From contig JAHBBC010000012.1 in NCBI GenBank assembly GCA_019915015.1, forward strand, positions 1,364,001 through 1,428,000: 64,000 bases of DNA, given 5' to 3'. The DNA is from Auriscalpium vulgare (taxonomy: Eukaryota; Basidiomycota; Agaricomycetes; Russulales; Auriscalpiaceae). The number at the start of each line of letters is the position of its first letter. Position 1 is the first letter of the stretch. Below the pieces are notes generated by a model. It did not search any database. It worked only from the letters and a program-made list of their open reading frames with translations, and was not told the origin of the DNA. Positions 34,490-45,674 of this stretch are shown in pieces. Position numbers and translations under genes: made by a program.

Positions 34490-36891
34490 ATGGCCCGCAG
34501 CTGCACGCTGCTCGCATGCGCTGTCGGCCTCCTCTGCAGTGCGCTCGGCGTGGCTGCCTACGAGGTTCCGCTGCAGGACACAGACTATTCGCGCCAGATA
34601 TGCTCGGGAATGTGGAGTGGTAGTAATACCTACATCAATGGTATGCGCGTGCCCACCCTTGTCCCTAGCTGCGCTCATCCTGTACAAGTTAGTTTCGAAA
34701 GCACATCCCACGGCCAGCTGGCTATGGTAATATATGAGTGGAAAGACTACCAGTACCTGGGCAAGCTCACTTCTGAGACAGATGAGTTCCTGCCTGTGAG
34801 TGCAACTCAGCATCCCCACACGCCCCTCACTCACACACATTCGGCTCAGCAGAGGACGTACGTTTGCACATCCGACGCAGTCCGTAGGGGGTTCTGTAGC
34901 ACCTCAGAGCTCGGGCGTTTCATCCTCGACCTCCCAAGCGACCTGTCCATTGCAAACACCAGCTTCTGGTCTGCCCGCGTAGCCTTCCCGGGAGCCGACG
35001 GCACGGTCCCCCCATTTGACGATGCACAGCCAACAAACTCGTCCGGAAGCAGCCTATGGGACAATCCGGCAGGAAATCCGAAGCTGCCGCCTGGCGACTG
35101 GGACACGAACATCCGTGCACGCGCTCTCACGTCGCGGCAACAGGCCGGCCTGAATCCGAGCCCTGACGGCCTACTCACATATCATGAACCTATACAGTAT
35201 CTTGTTCGCACGACGGGGTACTATTGTGTTGGTGAGTTGTGTGGAGGGAGTTTGCATGTAGTGTGCTGATATATGACTAGCTGTTGTACCTGTCACGGTC
35301 CTGCAGTCATCGTCGCCAACCGAGCCGTCTCCACGTCAATCATCTGAAATCGTGCCAACGTACAAGGGCTTTGTGCTATTCCAAAACAAGTTTTCTGGCC
35401 AGCTAGCCGCCACGGACTATCCCAAAGTCAATGTATGCGCATCGCACTACCGTAATCCCATATTGCTGATGTCATGCGCAGTTCTATTTGGCCATGTTCA
35501 TCATCTCCTCATTACTCGGGGCTGCGTGGGGCTGGATATGCTATCAGCACATCACTGAGCTACTCCCCATCCAAGTGAGAACCCATTGGTTTTGCAAGCT
35601 GACGCAACACTAAGCTTTCCGGATAGTACTACCTTTCATGCCTTGTGGGTTTCCTGATCATCGAGATGGTTGCCAACCTAGGTATGCGTTGTAGAACGAA
35701 TGTCGCATTTACTGACCACTACTGCAGCGTACTACCGGTATCTGAATGCCCATGGGAAAGGGGCGGCATCGACAGTTTTCCTGTTCGTTGTGGCCATCCT
35801 CGATGCTGGCCGCAATTCGTTGTCGTTCTTCATGTTGCTCGTCGTGTCCCTTGGTTTGAGCGTGGTCCGCGACAATTTGGGAGTCACACTGCGCAAATGC
35901 CAAATTCTAGCAGCCGCCCACTTCGTCTTCGGAGGTGAGTGCTACTGTTTAGTCAGGCATGCGTCGGCATTACTTGACAGCCCCTGGAAGTGCTTTATGC
36001 CGTCGGAATCGTTGAGCTCGAATTCGAATCAACCTCGGCGTTCATTCTATTAATATTCGTGATTCCCCTCGCCTTCACGCTCAGCGGCTTCCTGATGTGG
36101 ATTCTTTACTCTTTGAACGGTAATTGTTCCCCCGGTCTACGTCCAAACGTCCAAACGGCTCACACGATGCCGCAGCCACAATCACGCAGCTCAAAGCCCG
36201 CAAGCAGCGCTACAAGTTGCGGATGTTTCAGCGTTTGCAATATATCCTCCTCTTCGTCGTCTTCGTGATTGCGATCTTCTTCGTTGTCTCATCTTTGACC
36301 TTCTCCGGGCGTTTGGCCGAAGGTAAGCCCGCATCCACTCCCGGAATCAAATCTTATGCTCCTCGCAGATTACGCCGCGAACAGCTGGAAGGCCCGCTGG
36401 TGGCTGTTGGACGGCTGGCTCTCACTGCTATACTTCTTTGCGTTCGGCGCAATCGCCTACCTATGGCGACCGTCAGCTCATAACGGCAGATAAGTGCTTC
36501 GTCAAGTCGTTGCAGGGGCTCCCCGATATTGACCATGCTTCTGATATCCACATTACTCATGTCGGAAGAACTAGCGCAAGATGAGGAAGACGCGGAAGAC
36601 TACGACATGGAAGCCATGGAATCTCGCGAGGACGTTGGTCATAGCCGGTATCGGGAAGACGACGAGGCGACCTTGGTCGGCGGTCAGAGGGGACCGGCGT
36701 CTCTCGGCGAGGATGCCGTGGTGTTCGAGATTGGCGATGAGGATGCCCACGACATTAGTGACGACGACGAAGACGATCCTCACAAGCGGCAACGCACACC
36801 GCGCAGGCATTCAGAGGAGCACCACGAGGAGGGCGATGACGAGCGGTCCGGCTTGATGAGCGGAGGGGCGCCCAAGAACAGGGACGATTAG
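34490..36891 (+). CDS. GOST-type seven-TM Golgi protein (PTM1/GPR107/108 family)
   Basis: The start MARSCTLLACAVGLLCSALGV is a signal peptide, followed by a lumenal domain with Cys pairs (DYSRQICSGMWSG, LVPSCAHPVQVSF, TYVCTSDAVRRGFCSTSEL). Seven hydrophobic helices follow across short introns: FYLAMFIISSLLGAAWGWICY, YYLSCLVGFLIIEMVANLAYY, TVFLFVVAILDAGRNSLSFF, MLLVVSLGLSVVRDNLGVTL, VLYAVGIVELEFESTSAFIL, IFVIPLAFTLSGFLMWILYS and FQRLQYILLFVVFVIAIFFVV, then WWLLDGWLSLLYFFAFGAIAY. The helix-3 motif VVRDNLG is typical of this family. The tail is very acidic (DELAQDEEDAEDYDMEA...ERSGLMSGGAPKNRDD). The family acts in Golgi trafficking. It is 125 bp from the convergent end of rpb2. Confidence 0.9.
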
Positions 36892-37016
36892 ACACTTTAG
36901 CTTTCATTTGTCCTCAGCAAGTGAGTAATATATCATAGCAGTAGGGTACACATGCATGCGATGTAGGTGCGACAGCATCTAGAATCCCGGCACAAAGCAA
37001 GACGACAGGAACCAGA

Positions 37017-40000
37017 TCAATCTCGTACACGACCTGTGGAGGTGGTATACAACCGCGGAGCGATGTTCATGCTTTGCAGTTCCTAGAAGCGTCTGTTGAG
37101 TGCGAGTGCGAGACGAGGAACGAGAGCTAACACACCTGGAACAGCAATTTCGCTGCGTAAGGAATGTAAAGCTGTGAACAAGTCGTCTTCGTCTTACAAC
37201 CTCGGCATTCGAAAGTTTGCTTTTTCTGCAGGGACGAAGTCAGACCGAGTGCATACGAAGAGTGGCTACGAAGAACTCACCAAGTTCGCTATCGCCGTCA
37301 AACCACAGCTACAAAGAAGGTGAGAGGCGAATACTCGACAAGTAGACACGCAGCTTACATATCACAGACGTGCAGACGGTAAGCATCGCTGGCGTCGAAT
37401 AACCGCTCCTTCAAGAACCCGGCTACACCATGCGATATCATACAATCGCGCTCCATTTCTCCGAAACGCAGGCCACCATCACGGCTGCGACCTTCCACCG
37501 GCTGTCTCGTCAAAATCTGCACAGGTCCACGCGCCCGAGAGTGAATCTTGTCGTCCACCATGTGCTTCAGGCGTTGGTAATAGGTCGGGCCCAAGTAAAC
37601 CTGTGCTTGCAGCTTGCGGCCGGTATGCCCGTGATACATTATCTCCAAGCCGCGCGATTGATAGCCCTGTTGGTTTAGGTACTGTGACACTGATTCGACG
37701 GTGAGATCGGTAAATGGTGTTGCATCGCCTTCGTTCCCAATTAGCGTCGCGACCTTGGAGAGGAGCGCCTCGACAAGATGTCCGATGGTCATACGTGACG
37801 GGATGGCGTGTGGATTTATGATAATGTCAGGTGTGATGCCCTGCGCAGTGAAAGGCATGTCTTCCTGCCGGTAGGTGATACCGATTGTACCCTTCTGACC
37901 GTGACGAGACGCGAACTTGTCGCCGATTTGAGGTATACGAGTGGATCGGACGCGGATCTTGACAAACTTCTGGCCGTCGGCGTTAGTCGTGATCAAAACC
38001 TGATCTACTATCCCGCTCTCCGTGGTCTTCAACGGGGTCGACACGTCCCGACGGGTGTGTACTCGCGACCGCTGGCCCATTTCCTCGCCATCGGGAGGCA
38101 GGGGCGCAGTCTTACCAATAATGATGTCGGCACCGCTCACGCCGGTGCCCGGCGCCACCAAGCCATCGTCCTCCAGCTTGTCGTACGTCCCGTGCTTCAG
38201 GCGCAGTGTGTTATCATGCGATGGCTTCTCGAATTCTTCGAGCTGCTGCACGCCACTCCGTTTCTCCAGGTCCATGTAACTCCGGTAATAGATGCTGCGG
38301 AAAAGTCCACGATCGACGGAGCTCTGATTCATGATGACGGAATCCTCCTGGTTGTAGCCGCTGTAGCACAAGATGGCAACAATCGCGTTCTGGCCAGCGG
38401 GAAGCTCTCGGAACTTCAAGTACTCCATTGATCGCGTGGTCGCGAGCGGCTTTTGAGGGTAGTAGAGGATATTGGCCATTGTGTCCATGCGCACGAGGAA
38501 ATTGGTGAGGTAAATACCCATGGCCTGCTTGCCCATGGCAGACTGGTAGGTGTTACGAGGAGACTGATCGCAATGTCAGCATAGATAATCAGAGGCCACA
38601 GATTTGAGACACACCTGGTTATGATCAGGGAAGGGGATGATGCTGGCGCAGATACCAAGAATCATGCTAGGATGGATCTCGCAATGCGTCCATGTATGCG
38701 TATTGATGCCCGATGCCGCCTTTAATCGCGCGGCAGGATCGAACTCGGTGTCGTTCGCTAGTGGGTCAACACCAGTGCTTTGCAGCCGCGAGTTCTCCAG
38801 ATCCTCCGGTGTCATGCAGATCATGACGGTCTCTTCTTCCTCCGCGTCCAACAGCTCGATAACACCCGACTTGACAAGATGCTGCCATTCGAAGGCATCC
38901 CCTGTGTCATCTCGGAAGCCCTGGGTCAACCACCGAACATGCTTTTTGTGCAGCACGAGCGACTGGTTCTCCACGACGAATAGTGGTCGACATACACGGC
39001 CGGGGTCGGTGTACAAACGGAGCTCGCGCTCGCGGATATCGCGGACAATGGACACCTCTGGATGGACGTCGTCCTTGCGACGCAGCTTCTTGAGGGTCTC
39101 GATGAGATTTGCTGGATCGCGGTGGACGCCCATCCACACGCCGTTCACAAAGACCTTCGTCGTGAGAGACGACGAGTGCGCATTCTCCTCCAGGGACTCC
39201 AGACCCCACTCCTCCAAGAAGTCGATGATGGGTCCAGATGTGGAGCCGACGGAAATTGTGGCCATGAGCGCGAGGTTCTTGACAAGACCACAAGCCTGTC
39301 CTTCTGGCGTCTCGGCGGGGCAGACCATTCCCCAATGTGTGTTATGAAGCTGGCGAGGCTTCGCGATCTTCCCCTCGCGACCCAGAGGAGTGTTGCAGCG
39401 TCGAAGATGCGACAACGTGGACGCGTAAGTGTACCGGTTGAGCACCTGAGAGACACCAGCCTTGGCGGACATGGCCTTCTTCTGATCACCCCAGTTACCG
39501 GTGGCAAGGGAGTACTTGAGACCGTTCGTGATCGTGTTGTGCTTGATCGCAAGGTTCAAGTTGAACTCTTTATGAGTTTCGACGCACTTTAAGTGTGGAG
39601 TTCAGTACCGCCAGCAGCGCACCCGAATCTGTCCACGTACCTTCTGGAGGTAGCGATACACATCCCTCGTCAACTTCCTATACAGCATACGGAACAAATT
39701 GGCAAGCAATGGCCCTGCCAGATCCAAGCGCTTCTTCCCAAAGTGGTCACGGTCATCCAGTTCTCGTCGCTCCAGGGCGGCAAGGAGCAGTCTGTGAATC
39801 ATGTAGCCGAAGAAATACGCCTTCTTCGACTCAGAGCCTTCCGACATCGAGACGTGGGGCAGCATCTCCTTCTGCAAGATTTCCTGGGCATAGCGCACTC
39901 GACGCTCCTTGGACAAGCCCGTAGTCGTACCACGATTACCAATGAAGTCCAGGGCAATCTTTGCTGACTGTCAGCGAACTTCAACGCAGCACAGCAGGAA

Positions 40001-41200
40001 GATGCGTACGTCGCGGCTCTGAATGACGAAGCCGTCGTCTATACATGGCTTCAGCATTTCCAGCATCTGGAAGTCCTGCATGTCGTAACATATATGCTCG
40101 AGGATATCCCGGTCGGAGATGACGCCAAGGGCACGGAAGACGACCCATATAGGAATGTCTACCTTGATGTAAGGGATTGTAGCCTTCATGACATTCCCGG
40201 ACTTCATAACATTACGCGTCAGCGCGCCGAGCATGAACGAACAACAACGCGCCACTCACTGTCTTCTCCTGGTTTCGATGAAACATCTTCACCTGGAACT
40301 GACTAATCGTCTTTCCACCCTTCTCGACGGCCGAGCGAATCTCGGCGAGGAAATTGATGGGGGAGGGCTGCGCCTTCGCGAAGACATACACATGGTTTGT
40401 GGCCATACGCTCCTGCGCGATGAGGACCTTCTCTGATCCATTGATGATGAAGTATCCTCCTGAGTCATACGGGCATTCGTTCAGGTCGTGGAGCTCTTGT
40501 TCGCCAAGTTCCGACAGAATGCAGAACATGGACCGCAACATGATGGGCAGCTGGCGTCGGATGAGCTCCAGAACTTCGCATCACGTCGACGCGACGCACC
40601 TTTCCTATCCACACCTTCGGGTTTTCCGCCTGCGGCACATCCTCCAGCTCCGTTTCCCATGTCATATCCCCCGGTTGCCCATCAGGATCCTCCCGTCCAG
40701 TCGAGAACTTCCTGAACACCTCGACATATATCGGCGCCGAATACGTCAAGTTCCGCAACCGCGCCTCCTGCGGGAAGATGGGCACCACGGAGCCGTCTAT
40801 TTCCGTAATGGTCGGCCGCGAGAGGAAGATCTGGCCAAAGTGCAGCTCATAGCGACGCGTCAGGTCCGTCTCGTGGCCCGTGTGCTGCTCCGCCTGGTCG
40901 AGAACGAGGTCCGGGCTCTCCTCGATCATCTCCTGCATGCTATGATGCACGAAGTCGTTAAACGAGTCGAGTTGCTGGCGCACGAGGCCCTTTTCGTCGA
41001 AGAAGCTGGAGATGACGGTCCAGCAGTCCTCCTGCGTGATCTCCTCATACTCTTCGTCGCCCTCCTCGCCATTCAGCTCCTCCGTGCCGTACGCCGGGTC
41101 CTCGTAAGAGGCGGGCTCCTGGCTGGGAGACGCAGCTGGAGCAAGAATGATAAAAAGGGCTGCAAGACGAGCGGCGGAACATGCGCGTACCGGCACTCAT
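37017..41200 (-). CDS. rpb2: RNA polymerase II second-largest subunit Rpb2
   Basis: Rpb2 forms half of the active-site cleft of RNA polymerase II. A 10-nt first exon (MSA..., ATG at 41200) splices to [20 protein letters not shown], then [21 protein letters not shown]. Clear family blocks follow: [128 protein letters not shown] and [20 protein letters not shown]. The last long exon stops apparently at 37355, but splicing on recovers the C-terminal zinc clamp, [29 protein letters not shown] and [20 protein letters not shown] at 37017. The length, about 1,260 residues, fits. It is a common barcode gene, and a frequent neighbour of homeodomain mating loci. Confidence 0.97.
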
Positions 41201-41539
41201 CGCCAGACGAGGACCCAACGGCAAGTGGAGGCGTGGGGGGACTTAGGCGTGCTGTATAAAGCACTGCGGCACTCTTTCAGAGTGTTTTTGAGTCTGCGAA
41301 CGAAGGCCGGCGATCGTCGACAGGGAAGGAGATGCTGGACAAGACAGAGGTCTGCAGACTCGAGTCGCGGCGACGCTGACCAAAGAACGGGCCCTCGGTT
41401 ATTTGGTGCTGTTGACGCGACTTGCCTTTTCAGAGACTCTTTCTCACGCTGAGCAGCATTGGCATTTGGCACCGAAAAATATATATGCCTGTCCGTGGAA
41501 CTCATATACCGTACAGTCCATTGCATGTACATTAAAGCA

Positions 41540-42658
41540 TCACTCGAATGCCGCCAAAAGATCGTCCATTTTGCCCGCTGCGCTGCGAGCATAGCCACCC
41601 TGGGGAACTCTGTAAGCGCTGTCTGGACTACGAACAGGAACCTCACCCCAAAGAGAACAGTGTGGTTCAGATAATGAAATAGCTCGTACAGATCACCGCG
41701 CTGGTCGTATTGTTCTACTGGCTCGGTCTTCGGGAAGTGCGAGTGATATGTCAACAAGAAGGATGATGGGATGCCGCCGAATATGCGCGCTAATGCGAGG
41801 CTACAAGTAACGCAGACATCAGAGTGAGCTGGTCGCACATGTTCACGCGAGCACTCACTCTGCCTCATTATGGCCGTATAACGATGCCGGGTCAAAGATG
41901 ACGGGCTCGCCGGTGGTGGTGTCGGTGCCCGTGTTACCACTCTGCGCAGAGGTAAGCGCATAGTCATAGCCGACAGAAGCGACCGTACCCATAAGTCGCC
42001 GTGCAGCAGCACAGGGTCGATCTTAAGCTGGCCGAGCAACGCAGGGATCACCCTGTGGGCTGGAGACATGTGGACGCGCGTACATTCACACGGCGGAAAC
42101 GCACCTTTGCCTGACTTCCGCGCCCTTCTCCACGAGCTCCTTGTACCGTCCTCGCGACGCCAGGGTACCCAGCAGATCCCGAATCATCGCGTCGAAGCAC
42201 TTCTCCCAGGTGTCAAACCAGCCGTTTGCCAGACGCGTGGCCCCGCAGAAGGTAGGCACATGGAAACCGTGGCCGGTCGTGCTTTTGTGCCTGTGCAGCT
42301 CTGTGGCCATTCGCCTCCCAAGCACGGCACCGGACTCATTTGTGAGCGACTTGAAGTCCTTGTAGTCAGATATGAAGAACTGTCGCCCTTTTCCATCCTT
42401 CGAGTCCTCCCCGCTCTTGTCTACAACCCCCAACACGTGCAGCGCCGGCGCCAAACCGGGCGCAGCTATGCTCATCAATTTCAACGCCTCTGCCTCTCCC
42501 GCATACTGCTCCTTATCCCCCGGCGAGCGGATTTTGACGAAGTAGCGATGACCTGAGGAAGACTGAACGCGCGGGAGGGACGCAGTGAACGTTGCGTCTG
42601 GCTCTATACGCTGAAGATACCTGAGGACGAAAGACGGGATGTTTGCGCGGTCGACCAT
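41540..42658 (-). CDS. Fructosamine/ketosamine-3-kinase-like protein
   Basis: These kinases phosphorylate sugar adducts on glycated proteins so that they fall off. The start MVDRANIPSFVLRYLQRIEP (42658; an ATG 18 nt upstream is possible) leads to the nucleotide-binding beginning RYFVKIRSPGDKEQYAGEAE, then LAPALHVLGVVDKSG and RQFFISDYKDFKSL. Across introns the catalytic block LKIDPVLLHGDLW is followed directly by SGNTGTD, the signature of this aminoglycoside-phosphotransferase-like family, and then GEPVIFDPASLYGHNEA (metal-binding Asp-Pro). The C terminus reads LARIFGGIPSSFLLTYHSHF, YDQRGDLYELFHYLNHTVLFG and GYARSAAGKMDDLLAAFE-stop. About 300 residues, normal for the family. It lies in the same direction as adck2 and rpb2. 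Confidence 0.9.
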
Positions 42659-42844
42659 AGCGAGTGCAAGAAGCACATTGATCGTTCGTGGCGATCATCT
42701 ATATAGTATGGAGTGGATGACGTAAGCAAACCCCGATCTCTGGCGGTGGAGCAGCCTGGACCAAGGCACCGAAGCTAAATGCTAGGGGTGAGCCTGGCAA
42801 CAACATCGTCAGCAACGCCGTCAGCGACGCCCCCTCGAAAACCC

Positions 42845-45072
42845 TTACCAGTCGTATCGTATCATATCGTCTGCGTTGACAAACGCTGCGGTGGCCAGAT
42901 CCCGCGCCTCCAGCAATACCCACACCTGTCAGGTTTGTCAGTTCCGTTCCTCCTTTGGCATTCCGCAACACACCTTCAACAGTGAGGTCAAGTTCCCAGA
43001 TGGCATCCGCATCATGCTCTCCTCCGCGGTCATCTGCCGCCCCAACTGCCGTAAGATCGGTAGCGCGCTCTTGAACAGATCCAAAGAGGGATCCAGCTGT
43101 CGACCAATGCCCTCTAGCAGCAAGATCGATATGACCGTGTTGATGAAATCGCCCTCCATCTTGACATGATGCTGCCGCACGGCGCGCAGGACATCAGTTA
43201 GGATGTCCGAAATCTTAATTTGTCCGAGTGAAAACGTCTTGCGCTTGACCCCCAGCACGATGTGCTGCATCTTCAGGGCGAACGTCTCCGAATCGATGAC
43301 CAGTTCAGGCGTGCGGCACCGCTCGACCATCAGCTTTCCCGTCCGATAACCGTCGAATTCCGCTACTGCGCGGAAGAGGTCCAGGAAATTCCGCCGATTT
43401 TCCTCATTGAGGGTGGTGACAAGCCCCGCATCGATGAAAACAAGCTCGGGTAGGTAGCCTTCTTCGCTGAGCTTGTTGAGCTCGGCGCACCACGCGGTAG
43501 GCGAGTGGGAGAGGGTGCCAAGCTTTGCGACGATGGCATCTGAGTCTGGGCTCGTCGGGTCGGCGTTCTCGGTGCCGGAAAAGAAAGATGACCAAAGATT
43601 CTTCAGGACGATTGAAGTCGACGATCGCGTGAATTTGACCATGATGTTCCCGGGATGGAGATCGGAGTGAACAAAGTTGTCTAACAGCAGCATGTTCTGC
43701 GGATACACGTCAGAGAGAGCGAGGGCAGGTAGAGAAAACACCGCACTAGGAACGCATCCAATCCAAGCTCCGCAAGTTCGTCATCAAATGGCCCCCCTCC
43801 ATTCTTGAGGAAAGCCTCCAGAGGCAACGCTTTTTGATACTCCTCAACCAGTAGGTCGTTGGTCGACCAGACCGTCAGCGGCCTCGGGAATGTGATCGGC
43901 GCAGACCGGGTCATGAAGTGTTCCTCAAACGTCACCAGGTTCTCCGCCTCCTTGCGCAAGTCTACCTGTTCGTACATCATACGCCCGAAAACCTCGACTT
44001 CTTCGGGGAGTGACACCCATTGCATGCCAGGGAAGAGAGTGATGATGTGTGCGAAGATCGACATTATGGAAAGGTCGCGTGCGATGAGGCTGGAAACTCG
44101 GGGATGGAGCACCTTGATCGCAACAGCGGCGGTGGGGACGGACGGGAAGGATTCGGGGAGGATGGCGGGAGCAATCGCCTTCGGTCCATGCTTTGGAGCG
44201 CGCTTGGGGTCGAAGTAGGATGGGGGAAGCAGGTTTTGCTTGAGAGTCGCGCGGTAGACTTGCGCAATCGCGCCCGTACCTATGGGCTCCTCGTCGAATT
44301 CTTCGAACACCTCGTGGAAGGGCCGGCGGAAGACGCGTTCTATAACAGCCTTGGTGTGCGAGAGTGCATGTGGCTTTCCCCGCGAGTGCATTTTGCCCAT
44401 GCGCTCGCACAGGAGCACGGGGAAGAGGTCTGCGCGAGATGCGGCCCATTGTGCGAGCTGAGCGGCTTGGTGTCAATACGGGTATATGCGTGTAGACATG
44501 TACACGCGACTCACCTTGATAAATGTAGGCCCCGCGCGCTCCATCTGTGCGACTAAGAAGTCGTACCACCACACTGCACCCCACTTCTCGCCTTGCAGTC
44601 GCGCGTCTGGCGTGCCCACGAGGAGCATCGGGGACGAGAGGAGAAGGGGTATGAACAAGGCAAAGAGGTGTATGAACCGCCGTGCCGTGAGCAAGGGTTC
44701 CCAGATGAAGTCCCTGAGCAGTAGTTTTATGCGAGCAGATATTGTCTGCTCATGCTCGGAAGGTGAAGACACGAAGGGCTCTGCGACGGGCGGGCTCGGG
44801 GAACATGGAATGAGGGCTGGTGACGCGAAGACCTGAGGAAGTAAAGAACGCGACGGTGGCAAGAAGTAGAGGGTGAGCCCGCCGGCCAGAGGTAAAACCC
44901 AGAGCGGTATTCTTCGAATGCTCATGCGAGGGAGGGCGGCGGGTGCGCGGGTGAAAAATGAAGAAAATACAGGGTGTCTCGCCCAGCGCGAGGCATGGCG
45001 GATGCGAAGCGGCGGTGGAGGGAACAGGGCGAGTCTGAGGCTGGGGGGAAGAACGGAGGGTCGGAGGGCCAT
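42845..45072 (-). CDS. Mitochondrial ABC1/UbiB-type atypical kinase, ADCK2-like
   Basis: The likely start MALRPSVLPPSLRLALFPPP (45072) is an Arg-rich, Pro-rich mitochondrial presequence, followed by a membrane segment (IPLWVLPLAGGLTLYFLPPS). Kinase-family blocks follow in order: QMERAGPTFIK (end of exon), LAQWAASRADLFPVLLCERM (where most relatives have KxGQ), FDEEPIGTGAIAQVYRATLK (Ala-rich nucleotide loop), AVAIKVLHPRV (the catalytic Lys), EEVEVFGRMMYEQVDLRKEAENL, FVHSDLHPGNIMVK (catalytic loop) and PELVFIDAGLVTTLNEENR (metal-binding Asp). The end, VWVLLEARDLATAAFVNADD, is reached through an intron (42892-42948) and stops at 42845. About 690 residues. ADCK2/Cqd1 proteins influence coenzyme Q and lipid handling in mitochondria. 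It is divergent from the glycogenin gene. Confidence 0.9.
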
Positions 45073-45674
45073 AGGAGTACTTGCCTGCTGCTTGCCTGTA
45101 CTTGCAGCTAAGGGAGAGTCGGAGGCATTGGGCGCTACATACAGCTTGACGCCGGTGTCGATGGGGATGTCAAAATGCACGGACGCTTCTGATTGGCTGA
45201 GAAGCGCCATTGACGTCACGCAGCCTCTTCGCCCGCTCCGAGTCGCAGCGTAAGTAAGTGCTGTATGTACCATCTTGCGAAAAGAGAAACTTCCTGCGAG
45301 GCTTTCGCGCTCTAGTAGTCCAACAATCTCAGCCTGAGGGTCATCTTTGGATAAAAGCTATGCAGAGACGCCGAGCGGTACCTAGCCTCCAAGAAAGTGC
45401 CGGATGGCAGCGGAAGGAACCATCGGGCACAAATCTACCCCGCACTGCACATGTAGCCCCAGCTGCATTTTTTTTACCCCACTCCCGCAGCAGACAGAGA
45501 CAGCTGTCCAACGAGATCGGTCCGAGTTGATCCCGTGGGAGAAATATTTACGCGTGTTTGTGGTCAAGTATTCCAGTTCGGTTTCGACTCCGAGCCTTAG
45601 TTAGGTCCGCCCTGCCCGTTTTCTTCTTCTGCACCGTCTCTCGACGTGCCCCTACTGAGTGGGCGTCCCCGTCC
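45073..45674. promoter_or_regulatory. Divergent 600-bp interval, adck2-like / glycogenin
   Basis: Upstream regions of both genes. It contains a run of eight or nine T residues (45468-45476), then ccactcccgcag. Pyrimidine-rich sequence precedes the glycogenin ATG. The adck2-like frame stays open up to 45273, so a longer N terminus cannot be excluded. No other feature seen. Confidence 0.4.

Noticed and set aside
37355..38536. Stop at 37355 as the end of rpb2
   Set aside because: The stop lies just inside an intron; two further introns lead to the expected C-terminal zinc-binding end, stopping at 37017.
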